Shown: in pieces, positions 1-9,466 of the stretch
Numbering within the stretch: the stretch's first letter is position 1
Layout: each line of letters opens with the position of its first letter
NCBI GenBank assembly: GCA_005881435.1
Contig: VBHP01000029.1
Location: 1 to 64,000, forward strand
Direction of reading: 5' to 3'
Length of the DNA: 64,000 nucleotides
Source of the DNA: Chloroflexota bacterium
GTDB taxonomy: Bacteria; Chloroflexota; Limnocylindria; P2-11E; CF-107
Translations under genes and position numbers: made by a program
Notes under the pieces: generated by a model
Seen by the model: the letters and a program-made list of their open reading frames with translations, nothing else
Databases searched by the model: none
Told to the model about the DNA's origin: nothing

Positions 1-2
1 CG

Positions 3-518
3 GACCCGGTGAAGACGGGCGGCGGCTACATCTTCATCGCCACGCAGATCTTCCGTTTCAACCGCGACGAAGGCAAAGCCATGGACTACATGAAGGCTTT
101 GCACAAGAACATCGCCGACTACATCGGCACGTCGCCGCAGGCGATCGCGCTCGTCTCGCAGGGGCAGTACGTCGGCGCACCGAACTGGAGCCACGACATC
201 CTTACCGAGAAGGGCAAGAACCCGGGGGTCGATCTGGCGGTGCCAAGCGACACCGGCTTCGAGGTCGGCGCGGTGAGCATCGTGAAGGGTGCGAAGAACC
301 TGCCGCTGGCGAAGGCGTTCGTGGACTGGGTCCTGACACCCGATGCCGGCGCGCTCAACGTGAAGCTCAGCAACCGTGGCTCGACGCTCCCCGAGGTCGC
401 GCCCGCGGCGGGCGCGCCAACGTTGACGACGGTCAAGCTGGTCAACTACGACCGGCAATGGGCCACCGACAACAAGACGCGGATCCTGCAGTCGTGGCAA
501 GCGGCGGTCGGCCGCTAG
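3..518 (+). CDS. ABC transporter extracellular substrate-binding protein, Fe3+/putrescine type (5' truncated by window edge)
   Basis: Reading frame open to the window edge; C-terminal SBP-like sequence (GAVSIVKGAKNLPLAKAFVDWVLTPDAG); directly upstream of a fused double permease. Confidence 0.8.
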   Translation, partial: DPVKTGGGYIFIATQIFRFNRDEGKAMDYMKALHKNIADYIGTSPQAIALVSQGQYVGAPNWSHDILTEKGKNPGVDLAVPSDTGFEVGAVSIVKGAKNLPLAKAFVDWVLTPDAGALNVKLSNRGSTLPEVAPAAGAPTLTTVKLVNYDRQWATDNKTRILQSWQAAVGR

Positions 519-550
519 GACCTCACCTCGTAGAAGCACGGACGTAACCG

Positions 551-2170
551 ATGCGCAGCCTGCAGCGCGAGCCGGGTCTCCTGCTCGCGCTGCTTGCTGC
601 CGTCGCGCTCGTCGTTCTCTTCGTCGTCGTGCCGCAGGTGGTCGTGATCCTGGTCCCCGGCATCGACGGTTACGTGTCGTTCCTCGCCGGCGGGACCTGG
701 ACGCGCCCGCTGGTGAATTCGCTGCAGGTGACGCTGCTGTCGACGACGACCGCCGTGACGCTCGGCTTCGTGTTCGCGTACTCGATGGTCTACACGCCGA
801 TGCCGTGGAAGCCGTTCTTCCGCGTCATCGGGATCCTTCCGCTGCTCTCGCCGCCATTCGTCGTCGCCACCGTCTATGCCCTGCTGTTCGGACCGCGCGG
901 CATCATCTCTTACGGCGTCTTCGGTCAGTCGCCCAGCGTGTTCGGGCTGGGCGGGATCTGGGGCGTGCAGACCATCGCCTATTTCCCATTCGCCTATCAG
1001 CTCATCGCCGACGTCCTGTCGCGCAGCGACGCGCGTCTGGAGCAGGCCGCGCGAAATCTCGGTGCCGGGCCGTGGACGGTCTTCCGCACCGTGACGCTGC
1101 CCCTGTCACGCCCGGGCCTCGGCGCCGCGATCCTCACCACCGCGATCTACGTGCTGGAGGACTTCGGCAATCCGGCGCTCATCGGCGGCGGTTTCAACGT
1201 GCTGCCGACGCAGGCCTACACGCTGATCGAGACCTCGGGCGATTTCGCCGGTGCCGCCGCGGTGAGCACGATCCTCCTGCTGTTGGCCCTGGTCCTGTAT
1301 CTGACCAAGACCCGGCTCGATCGTGGCCGCTCGTACGTCACCGTTTCGGGCAAGACGTCGTCGATGCCGCACCCGCCCGTACCGGTCGCGCTGACTCGCG
1401 CCTGCTTCGTGGCTTGCCTCGGGCTATCCGGTCTCATCCTGCTGGTCTATGGCACGCTCGTCGCCAGCGCGCTGACGCTGCGATTCCCGACCAACCTCGC
1501 CTTCACCACGGAGCACTTCGAGTACCTCGGTGCTCATGCGACCTCGCTGCAGAACACCCTGATCTACGGCGGCATCGCGGCGGTCGGCTGCGCCGCGTTC
1601 GCGCTGCTCGCCGGATTTCTGGTGCAGCGCGGCACCTGGCCCGGGCGCCAGGTGTTCGAGTTCGTGCTGATCATGCCCGCCGCGATCCCGGGCATCTTCT
1701 TCGGGATCGGCTACCTGATTACGTTCAACCAGCCCTGGCTGAACTGGGTCGACGCCGGCGCGCTGATCACCATCGCGCTGCTGTTCTGGAACGTGCCCGT
1801 CGCGTACCAGGCCATCGTGGCCGGACTGCGGCAGATCGATCGCTCCATCGACGAAGCCGCCACGAGTCTCGGGGCGTCCAAGCTGCGCGGCTTCCGCGAC
1901 GTGCTCGTGCCGATGCTCGGCGGCTCGGTGCAGGTCGGGCTGGTCACGTGCTTCGTCCGTGCCGTGACGACGCTGTCGCTGATCATCTTCCTGTTCACGC
2001 CGCGCTCGGCGACGGCGACGATCACCATCTTCCAGCTGGTGAACGACTTCGACTGGGGCGGCGCATCGGCGTTCACCGTCGGCGACATCGCGCTGGCGAT
2101 CGCGGCGGTCACGCTCATCGGCTTCGTCGGTGGCCGGCGCCGGCTCATCGTCGGCGCCGCGCACGGCTAG
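551..2170 (+). CDS. ABC transporter permease, fused two-copy FbpB/AfuB-like (iron(III) type)
   Basis: 539 aa, many TM segments, two EAA-type loops (EQAARNLGAGPWTVFRTVTLPLSRPG and DEAATSLGASKLRGFRDVLVPML). Confidence 0.93.
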   Translation: MRSLQREPGLLLALLAAVALVVLFVVVPQVVVILVPGIDGYVSFLAGGTWTRPLVNSLQVTLLSTTTAVTLGFVFAYSMVYTPMPWKPFFRVIGILPLLSPPFVVATVYALLFGPRGIISYGVFGQSPSVFGLGGIWGVQTIAYFPFAYQLIADVLSRSDARLEQAARNLGAGPWTVFRTVTLPLSRPGLGAAILTTAIYVLEDFGNPALIGGGFNVLPTQAYTLIETSGDFAGAAAVSTILLLLALVLYLTKTRLDRGRSYVTVSGKTSSMPHPPVPVALTRACFVACLGLSGLILLVYGTLVASALTLRFPTNLAFTTEHFEYLGAHATSLQNTLIYGGIAAVGCAAFALLAGFLVQRGTWPGRQVFEFVLIMPAAIPGIFFGIGYLITFNQPWLNWVDAGALITIALLFWNVPVAYQAIVAGLRQIDRSIDEAATSLGASKLRGFRDVLVPMLGGSVQVGLVTCFVRAVTTLSLIIFLFTPRSATATITIFQLVNDFDWGGASAFTVGDIALAIAAVTLIGFVGGRRRLIVGAAHG

Positions 2171-2197
2171 TCCGGCTAGGGTACGCCTGACGCGCCG

Positions 2198-3046
2198 CTA
2201 CTTTTCGCGCACGACTCCGAACGTGAGACCGGCGATCACGTAGCGGCGGGCGAGCACCATCAAGACCAGCGGCAGCACCAGCGCGATCGCGCCGGCGGCG
2301 GCCATGTCGTTCCAGATGATCTCGAACTGCGTGACCAGACCCTGCACGCCGACCGGGAACGTCTGTGCGTTGGGCGTGCTGGTGAGGATCAGTGCGAACA
2401 GGAACTCACTCCAGGAGAACGAGAAGACGATGACACCCGCCGCCAGGAGACCCGGCATGGCCAGCGGCAAGAGGATGAGTCGGAACGCGGTCCAGCGGCT
2501 GGCGCCGTCGGAGAAGGCGGCCTCTTCGATCTCGCGCGGTATCTCCGTGAGGAAGCCCTTGAGCATCCAGATCGTGAACGGCAGATTGAACAGCGAATAG
2601 ATCAGGATCAACGCCAGCGGCTGGTCATACAGACCGACCGTCCGGACCACCGCGAAGTACGGGACGACGACCGCGATGGGCGGCAGGAACCGCAGCGACA
2701 GCGCCCAGTTCAAGACGCCGGTGCGGACCCGCGGCGAGACCTCGAGTCGGGTGATCGGATACGTGATCAGCAGCCCCACGGTGAGCGCCAGGATTACGGT
2801 CGCGGCGCAGACGACGATGCTGTTGCGCAGCAGCACGAGGAAGCCGCGGTCGACGAGCACGTCGACGTACGGCTGCAGCGTCGGCGCCTCCGGGTACAGG
2901 CTGAGCGTCGCCTGGAACAGCTCGGATCGGCCCTTCAGCGAGGTCGCGAGCAACCAGTACAGCGGGAACGCGTACAGGACCGCCAGCACGGCGAAGACCG
3001 GCAAGAGCACGAGGCCGCGCCAGCCCGCGCGCCGTCGTCGCCGCAA
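2198..3046 (-). CDS. Carbohydrate ABC transporter permease (MalG/UgpE-like)
   Basis: EAA loop EEAAFSDGASRWTAFRLILLPLAMPG; TM pattern; adjacent second permease and SBP. Confidence 0.93.
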   Translation of the reverse strand: MRRRRRAGWRGLVLLPVFAVLAVLYAFPLYWLLATSLKGRSELFQATLSLYPEAPTLQPYVDVLVDRGFLVLLRNSIVVCAATVILALTVGLLITYPITRLEVSPRVRTGVLNWALSLRFLPPIAVVVPYFAVVRTVGLYDQPLALILIYSLFNLPFTIWMLKGFLTEIPREIEEAAFSDGASRWTAFRLILLPLAMPGLLAAGVIVFSFSWSEFLFALILTSTPNAQTFPVGVQGLVTQFEIIWNDMAAAGAIALVLPLVLMVLARRYVIAGLTFGVVREK

Positions 3047-3047
3047 T

Positions 3048-3884
3048 CTACCTGCGCTCCAGCGGTAGTACGCGGGTGACGAGCGAGTACAGCACGCTCA
3101 CGGCAACGAGCACCACGACGGCTAATGCCGCAGCCTGTCCAGTATCGGAGAACTTGAATTCGACGCGGTACAGATAGAGCGACAGCAGCTGTGTGGTATT
3201 TCCGGGACCACCTCCGGTGAGGATGAAGACGTGATCGAAGACGCGGAGCACGTCGGCCAGGCGGAAGAAGATGATCAGCACGAGCAGCGGGCGCAGATAG
3301 ATCAGCTCGATGTGCCAGAACTGCGACCAGCCGGACGCCCCGTCGACCTGCGCGGCCTCGATCTCCTCATGCGGCACCGTGAGAAAACCGGAGAACAGCA
3401 CGAGGTACACGAAGGGGGTCCACTGCCAGACGTCGACGCTCGCGACCGCGGGCATGGCCGTGATCGGCTGGCCCAGCCAGTTGATCTCGTCGTGGATGAC
3501 GCCGGTGAGCATGAGGATGTGGTTGAGCGCGCCGTATCCCGGCGCATAGATCAGCCGCGCGATCACGCCCACGGCGATGGGCGGGATGACGAGCGGGACG
3601 ATGGCCATCGCGAAGAACACCGCACGCAGTGCCGGACTCTTGACCGTGCGATGGACCAGCAACGCCAGGCCGAGCCCGAGGAGGATCTCGGTCGGCATGA
3701 CCAGGGCCGCGTAAATGCCGGTCGCCGCCAGTGCCTCGTACAGCAGCGGATTCTCGAGCCCGATGACGTAGTTCTGCAGGCCGACGAAGGCGCCGCCGTT
3801 GGTGGCCTGCAATGACTGGATGATCGCGAGCACGAACGGGTAGGTGACGATCAGGAAGATCGTGCCGAGGACCGGCACGAGCAT
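3048..3884 (-). CDS. Carbohydrate ABC transporter permease (MalF/UgpA-like)
   Basis: EAA loop EAAQVDGASGWSQFWHIELIYLRP; frame stays open upstream (…RFTKQERLAYLM), so the true start is probably upstream of 3884. Confidence 0.9.
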   Translation of the reverse strand: MLVPVLGTIFLIVTYPFVLAIIQSLQATNGGAFVGLQNYVIGLENPLLYEALAATGIYAALVMPTEILLGLGLALLVHRTVKSPALRAVFFAMAIVPLVIPPIAVGVIARLIYAPGYGALNHILMLTGVIHDEINWLGQPITAMPAVASVDVWQWTPFVYLVLFSGFLTVPHEEIEAAQVDGASGWSQFWHIELIYLRPLLVLIIFFRLADVLRVFDHVFILTGGGPGNTTQLLSLYLYRVEFKFSDTGQAAALAVVVLVAVSVLYSLVTRVLPLERR

Positions 3885-3917
3885 CAGGTACGCGAGGCGC
3901 TCTTGCTTCGTGAAACG

Positions 3918-3948
3918 ACCGGCCCCCGCTGTCTTGGCGGGGGCCGGT
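3918..3948 (-). terminator. Perfect 12-bp stem-loop between SBP and permease genes (intercistronic hairpin)
   Basis: accggcccccgc-tgtcttg-gcgggggccggt; downstream of the SBP stop on the minus strand, no strong U-tract. Confidence 0.6.
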
Positions 3949-3971
3949 CCAACCGTCGAGGTCAGATTCGC

Positions 3972-5264
3972 CTAGTACCCCGCGTTCTTCATTTGTGTCT
4001 TGATCTGATCCGCGGCCTTCGTCACCGCGGCTTCAGGCGTGACCGTGCCGGCCAGAGCCGCGTTGAGGTTCGTGCCAAGGATCGTCTCGACGGCGTTCCA
4101 TTGATCAGTCCGCGGTCGCCAGTTCGGGACCGCGTCGAGGGACTTCGCGAGCGCGGCGAAATACGGATTCTTCTGGTTCAGGGTCGCGTCGTTGAGGATG
4201 CTCTTGCGCGCCGGGATGCCGCCCTTGTCCACGTAGGTCTTCTGTGTCTCCGACGACGTGAGCCAGGTGATGAAGTCGGCGGCGGCCTGACCGTTCGGCG
4301 ATGCCTTGGGGATGCCGAGAAGCCAATTGCCCATCATGCCGATGCCCTTGCCGCTCGGTCCGGCGGGCATCGGGATGTAGCTCACCTTGCCCTTGACCTG
4401 CGACACCTGCGCGTTCTCGATGACGTCGGTGATCTCGCCAGGCCACACCGTGGTCTGGTACGCCTGACCGGTGGCCATGAGGCGATCTCGATCCGCTGCG
4501 TCGATGCTTTCGGAGCCGGTGGGCGCAGCGGCCTTGAGGTCTTGGACCAGGAACTTGACCGCGCGCAGCGAGGCGGCGTTGTCGATGGTGACGTTCCAAT
4601 TCTGATCGAAGACATCTCCGCCGAACGACCACAGGATCGGCAGGAAGTCCGCGACGATCGGGTTGGTGGCCTTGCCGCGGATGACGTACCCGTAGAAGTT
4701 CGACTTCTTGTTCTTGTCCGCGTTGGCCTTGACCTCGTCCCAGGTCTTCGGCGCCGGACCCATGTCCGACCGGTACATGAACATCTCGACGTTGCCGACG
4801 ATGGTGATGCCGATGAGGTGCTGCGGCTTGCCCTTCGCCGCCGGCGGGACGGCGCCACGCGGTGGCGGCCATGTGCCGACGTCGTAGACCACATCTGGGA
4901 TGTCGGAGTCGCGCTTGAAACCGTAACTGGAGTCAAGCGGCTGAAGCGACTCGTCGGTGCCGAACTTCGGCATCCAGGGGTCGTCCATCATCACCAGGTC
5001 GTAGGTCGCGGCGTTCGCCTTGAACGTCGTGACGAGCTTCTCGTAGAGCTGGTCGTACGGGAACTCGACGACCTGGATCTTGATCCCGGTCTTCTGCTCG
5101 TACAGCGGTGCGACCGCTTTCAGCGCCGCGTCCTCGTTGCCCTGGACCGCGGCGATGGTGAGCTGGGCGGGCTTGTTGCCGCCGCCCGGCGCCGCCGCCT
5201 GACACGAAGCGATGACGACGAGTCCGAGCATCGCGAGCGCGAGTGTCTTAGTCCACGTTGTCAT
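3972..5264 (-). CDS. Sugar ABC transporter substrate-binding lipoprotein (family 1)
   Basis: N-terminal signal with lipobox (LGLVVIASCQAA); solute-binding family 1 features; operonic with permeases. Confidence 0.93.
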   Translation of the reverse strand: MTTWTKTLALAMLGLVVIASCQAAAPGGGNKPAQLTIAAVQGNEDAALKAVAPLYEQKTGIKIQVVEFPYDQLYEKLVTTFKANAATYDLVMMDDPWMPKFGTDESLQPLDSSYGFKRDSDIPDVVYDVGTWPPPRGAVPPAAKGKPQHLIGITIVGNVEMFMYRSDMGPAPKTWDEVKANADKNKKSNFYGYVIRGKATNPIVADFLPILWSFGGDVFDQNWNVTIDNAASLRAVKFLVQDLKAAAPTGSESIDAADRDRLMATGQAYQTTVWPGEITDVIENAQVSQVKGKVSYIPMPAGPSGKGIGMMGNWLLGIPKASPNGQAAADFITWLTSSETQKTYVDKGGIPARKSILNDATLNQKNPYFAALAKSLDAVPNWRPRTDQWNAVETILGTNLNAALAGTVTPEAAVTKAADQIKTQMKNAGY

Positions 5265-5335
5265 GTGCTCCTCCCCCGCGAGCCCGGCGATCGGACTTGG
5301 ACTCGCAGGCGGTTCATCCTACGCTCGCGGCCGTG

Positions 5336-6409
5336 ATGGCCGCGTCGAACGTCCACCTCGAGCTGTCGCATGTCAGCAAGCGCTTCGGCGATGCCCTCGC
5401 GGTCGACGACGTTTCGTTCGCCATCCCGCGCGGCGCCTTCGCGACGCTGCTCGGTCCTTCCGGTTGCGGCAAGACGACGACGCTGCGGATGATCGCGGGC
5501 TTCTACGACCCGGATGCCGGCGAGATCAACCTCGGTGGCCGGCGGATCAACGACCTGCCGGCGCACCGTCGCGGCACTGCGATGGTGTTCCAGGACTACG
5601 CGCTGTTCCCGCACATGACCGTGCGCGACAACGTTGCCTACGGCCTGCGGCTGGCCAAACGATCGCGGACCGACATCGCCAAGAAGGTCGCCGACACGCT
5701 CGCATTCGTCGGGCTCGCGGGGATGGAGGATCGTTCCCCGAGCCAACTGTCCGGCGGCCAGCAGCAGCGCGTCGCGGTCGCTCGTGCGCTCGCGATCGAG
5801 CCGCAGGTGCTGCTGTTGGACGAGCCCCTCTCGAACCTCGACGCGAAGCTCCGCGAGCAGCTCCGCGTGGAGCTGCGCACGCTGCAGCAGCGGCTGGGGA
5901 TGACGTTCGTCTACGTCACGCACGATCAGGCCGAGGCGCTGTCGCTCTCGGATTGGATCGCGGTCATGCGCGAAGGTCGCGTCGAGCAAGCCGGCACGCC
6001 CTGGGACATCTACTACCGGCCGCGCACGGCATTCCTCGCCGATTTCGTCGGGGCCGTGAATCTCGTACCGGCCGTGATCCGCGCGGCACAGGATGGCCAG
6101 GCTCGCGTCGCGGTGGGCACGCGCGAGCTGTCGATACCCGTGCCGCGAGAGGTAGCGCTGTCAGCGGGGCAGGAGGTGCGTCTGTGCATCCGTCCGGAGA
6201 CGGTCGAGTTCGCGCGAGACCGCGGCGGTCCCGCGCTCGTCGAAGGCTCGGTCCTCCGCCGCGCGTTCCTCGGCGATCGCATGCGCTACTGGGTCAGCGT
6301 CGACGGCCGCGAGTGGATCGTCGATCAGGCCGATCCGGGCGCCGGGCCCGCACTCGACGGACGCGTGTCGCTGTCGCTGCGGCCCGAACGCGTGCACCTG
6401 ATCGTCTGA
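5336..6409 (+). CDS. ABC transporter ATP-binding protein (FbpC/PotA-like)
   Basis: Walker A GPSGCGKTT, signature LSGGQQQRVAVARAL, Walker B LLLDEP, TOBE-like C-terminus; ATG at 5336 preferred over the longer ORF start. Confidence 0.93.
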   Translation: MAASNVHLELSHVSKRFGDALAVDDVSFAIPRGAFATLLGPSGCGKTTTLRMIAGFYDPDAGEINLGGRRINDLPAHRRGTAMVFQDYALFPHMTVRDNVAYGLRLAKRSRTDIAKKVADTLAFVGLAGMEDRSPSQLSGGQQQRVAVARALAIEPQVLLLDEPLSNLDAKLREQLRVELRTLQQRLGMTFVYVTHDQAEALSLSDWIAVMREGRVEQAGTPWDIYYRPRTAFLADFVGAVNLVPAVIRAAQDGQARVAVGTRELSIPVPREVALSAGQEVRLCIRPETVEFARDRGGPALVEGSVLRRAFLGDRMRYWVSVDGREWIVDQADPGAGPALDGRVSLSLRPERVHLIV

Positions 6410-6470
6410 TCGTCGCGGGCGTATCCTCCGCCCACGTGCCGGCGTCGTGTCGCCGGAGGGAAGGGACGTC

Positions 6471-6995
6471 ATGACTGCTCAACGCGTTGGGAGCGCCGCG
6501 CTGACACCCGCGGAGATCAGCACACGACTCATCGCCTACATCATCGACGCGGTCGTCCTGTCGATCGTATATCTCGTTCTGATCACGGCGATCGTGCTCG
6601 GCGCCTTCATCCAGGGCGACGCCGGCGTCACGCAGGCGCTCTCGCGTTCGATCCTGTTCGCACTGGCGAGCTTCTTGTACTTCGGCTGGGGCTGGACGCA
6701 CTGGCGCGCCACACCGGGTCAGCGCGCGATGGGCGTCATGACGGTCAACGCCACGGACGGATCCACGATGACGTGGAACCAATCGGCGCTGCGATGGGCG
6801 TATCTGTTCGGGCCCTCCGCGTTCGAGTCGCTGTTCACGAACTCGCAGCAGGTCGGCGGCCTGATCTCTTTCGTAGCCGGAGTCGCGGTGCTCGCGTACT
6901 ACGTCTACCTCTATCGCACCAGCGCGAGCGATCCGAAACGCCAGGGATTCCACGACAAGCAGAGCGGCACCATCGTGGTCAAAGCGGCGGCGTAG
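6471..6995 (+). CDS. RDD family membrane protein
   Basis: TRLIAYIIDAVVLSIVY … TPGQRAMGVMTVN pattern; ATG at 6471 follows a ggaggg RBS. Confidence 0.85.
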   Translation: MTAQRVGSAALTPAEISTRLIAYIIDAVVLSIVYLVLITAIVLGAFIQGDAGVTQALSRSILFALASFLYFGWGWTHWRATPGQRAMGVMTVNATDGSTMTWNQSALRWAYLFGPSAFESLFTNSQQVGGLISFVAGVAVLAYYVYLYRTSASDPKRQGFHDKQSGTIVVKAAA

Positions 6996-7076
6996 CGCCG
7001 AGCGAGGCGACCGACGGATTCATTCAGACGTCGAGCCGCGGACGATTGGCGACGTCGAGCGGCCGGCCGTGAAGCG

Positions 7077-8738
7077 ATGTCTCCGATGAGAGCGATGCTG
7101 CTCTTGGCGAGCGTCTTCGTGCTGTACGTCGTCGCCGGGAAGGCCGGTCTGGCCCTGGCTTTTGTCAACGCCAGTGCCAGCGCGGTGTGGCCTCCGACCG
7201 GGATCGCCATTGCCGCGCTCCTGGTGCTCGGCACGCGACTGTGGCCTGCGATCTTCCTGGGCGCATTCGTCGTCAACGTCACGACCGCCGGATCGTTCGC
7301 GTCGTCGCTCGCCATCGCCGGCGGCAACACGCTCGAGGCGATCGCAGCGGCGACGCTGGTCACGCGGTTCGCGAACGGCGCGCACGCGTTCGAGCGTCCG
7401 CAGGACGTCCTGAAGTTCACCTTCCTGGCCGCGATCCTGAGCACCGCGATCAGCGCGACGGTCGGCGTGACCGCGCTGGTCCTGACGGGCAATGCGGCAG
7501 TGACCGACTACGCTCCGATCTGGCTGACCTGGTGTCTCGGCGACGCATCCGGCGCACTCATCGTCGCGCCGCCGCTGGTGCTGTGGGCCACCACGCCGCC
7601 TCGGCGCCAGGCGCTGCCACGTGTCGTCGAGCTGCTCGCGCTCGCCGCCGCCGTCGTAGCGATCGCCATCGTCACGTTCGCAGGGGTCGGCCCGCTCTCG
7701 CAGCAGCAGTACCCGATCAGCTTCCTGCCGTTCCCGGTGCTGGTGTGGGCCGCGTTCCGCTTTGGCCCACGTGAGGCGGCGACGATGATCGCGATCCTGT
7801 CGACGGTCGCGATCGTTGGAACGCTCAATCGGACGGGTCCGTTCGGCTCCCTGGCCCCGAACGATGCGCTGCTGCTACTGCAGTCCTTCTTAGCGGTGGC
7901 GGCGTTGACGACCCTCTCGCTGGCGGCCGCCGTGTTCGATCGCGATCGCGCCCATGAATTGGTGCGGGCGACAGAGGAGCGTTTGCGGGTCGCCGAGGAG
8001 CGCAAGGTCGTGGCGCGTGAGGAATTCCTCTCGGTCGCCGCACACGAGCTCAAGACGCCGATGACGACGCTGCAGATCTCGGTGCAAGCTCTGCTGCGGC
8101 TGCTCGATCGCGACGGTGCGGTCGAGACGGGCGTCCTGCGCCGTTCGCTGACGGCGGTGCGTGAGAACACCGACAAGCTCGCGCGCCTCGTCACCGAGCT
8201 GCTCGAGACGGTCCGTGCGCAGGCCGGGCGGCTCGAGCTCGAGATCGCCGACGCCGAGATCGCCACGCTGGTGGCGGCGGCCGTCGAGCGCGCGCAGGCT
8301 CGCACGCATCGGAGCGCGCTGACGCTCTCGGTCCCCGCATCAGAGCTACGCGCGAAGGTGGATACGCTTCGGATCGAACAGGTACTCGACAACGTGCTGG
8401 ACAACGCGATCAAGTTCAGCACCGACGGCGGCGACATCGAGGTGGTCTTGAGCGACACCCGCGGAGGCCTCCGCATCGCGATACGCGACCACGGTGTCGG
8501 CATACCGCCGGAGCGGCGCGATCGGATCTTCGAGCGGTTCTATCAGGCCCACCGGGAAACGGAGCGGTCGGGGTTGGGCCTCGGCCTCTATGTCGCGCGC
8601 GAGATCGTGCAGCTCCACGGCGGCCGGATCTGGGCCGAGTTCCCAGACGATGGCGGGACTCGCATCGTCATCGATCTGCCTTCGCTGTCCGCCGACTCCG
8701 GTCGCGGCGCTCCGGTCGGATCCGGCGCCGGCCCCTAG
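7077..8738 (+). CDS. MASE1-domain sensor histidine kinase
   Basis: N-terminal multi-TM MASE1-like (SAVWPPTGIAIAALLVLG), HisKA (SVAAHELKTPMTTLQ), HATPase (GLGLGLYVAREIVQLHGG). Confidence 0.9.
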   Translation: MSPMRAMLLLASVFVLYVVAGKAGLALAFVNASASAVWPPTGIAIAALLVLGTRLWPAIFLGAFVVNVTTAGSFASSLAIAGGNTLEAIAAATLVTRFANGAHAFERPQDVLKFTFLAAILSTAISATVGVTALVLTGNAAVTDYAPIWLTWCLGDASGALIVAPPLVLWATTPPRRQALPRVVELLALAAAVVAIAIVTFAGVGPLSQQQYPISFLPFPVLVWAAFRFGPREAATMIAILSTVAIVGTLNRTGPFGSLAPNDALLLLQSFLAVAALTTLSLAAAVFDRDRAHELVRATEERLRVAEERKVVAREEFLSVAAHELKTPMTTLQISVQALLRLLDRDGAVETGVLRRSLTAVRENTDKLARLVTELLETVRAQAGRLELEIADAEIATLVAAAVERAQARTHRSALTLSVPASELRAKVDTLRIEQVLDNVLDNAIKFSTDGGDIEVVLSDTRGGLRIAIRDHGVGIPPERRDRIFERFYQAHRETERSGLGLGLYVAREIVQLHGGRIWAEFPDDGGTRIVIDLPSLSADSGRGAPVGSGAGP

Positions 8739-9466
8739 AGCTCCAACTCGAGTCCATCCTCGGCGCGCTCGAGCTCGACCTCATCGAGATGCGCGAGGGT
8801 CTCGTCGCCGAAATGAGTGAGGATGATGCGCTTGCAGTCGAGCTCGCGTCGATGCGCCATCAACGTGCGATAGCAGAGATGCGCGGGGTCGTCGGTCGAG
8901 AAATTCGTGGCCTCGCAGATGAACAGGTCCGCGCCATGGGCGAGCTCGGGCAGCGCTGAGCTCCACGTCGCGTCGCCGGAGTAGGCGATGAGCTTGCCGC
9001 CGACCTCCACGCGAACCCCGTGCGGATCGGACTCGGGCACGTGCGTCACCGGTACGGGCCTGAGCGAGACATTGCCGACGGAGATGTCGCCGTCGCCGAA
9101 GCGGCGGTGCTCGACCGCGAACGAGAGTGGCGTCGTGGCGAAGAAGTCCTGATACAGGCCGATGCTGGTCTGCTGCAGTCGTGCCTCGAGCTCTCGCGGT
9201 CCGGCGATCACCAGCGGGCGGGAGCGTTTGGCGAAATGTTGGTCCATCAGCAGATAGGGCAATCCGCCGAAGTGGTCGCCGTGCAGATGCGACACCACCA
9301 CCGTGTCGATGGCGGCGAGATCTGAAAACCGCTTCAGCATCGGCATCGCCGACCCGCCGCAGTCGAGCAGGATGGAGGAACGTCCGGCGGTCAGCTGGAT
9401 ACATGCGTTGGAGCGACCCCCGGCGGAGAACGCGTTCGCCGTGCCAAGGAAGCGGACCCGAATCAC
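8735..9466 (-). CDS. MBL-fold metallo-hydrolase
   Basis: HLHGDHFGG motif; GTG start at 9466 overlaps the iolG stop (GTGA). Confidence 0.88.
   Translation of the reverse strand: MIRVRFLGTANAFSAGGRSNACIQLTAGRSSILLDCGGSAMPMLKRFSDLAAIDTVVVSHLHGDHFGGLPYLLMDQHFAKRSRPLVIAGPRELEARLQQTSIGLYQDFFATTPLSFAVEHRRFGDGDISVGNVSLRPVPVTHVPESDPHGVRVEVGGKLIAYSGDATWSSALPELAHGADLFICEATNFSTDDPAHLCYRTLMAHRRELDCKRIILTHFGDETLAHLDEVELERAEDGLELEL

Noticed and set aside
3903-5336. 477-aa plus-strand ORF over the sugar SBP
   Set aside because: Shadow ORF; the opposite strand encodes a clear SBP lipoprotein.
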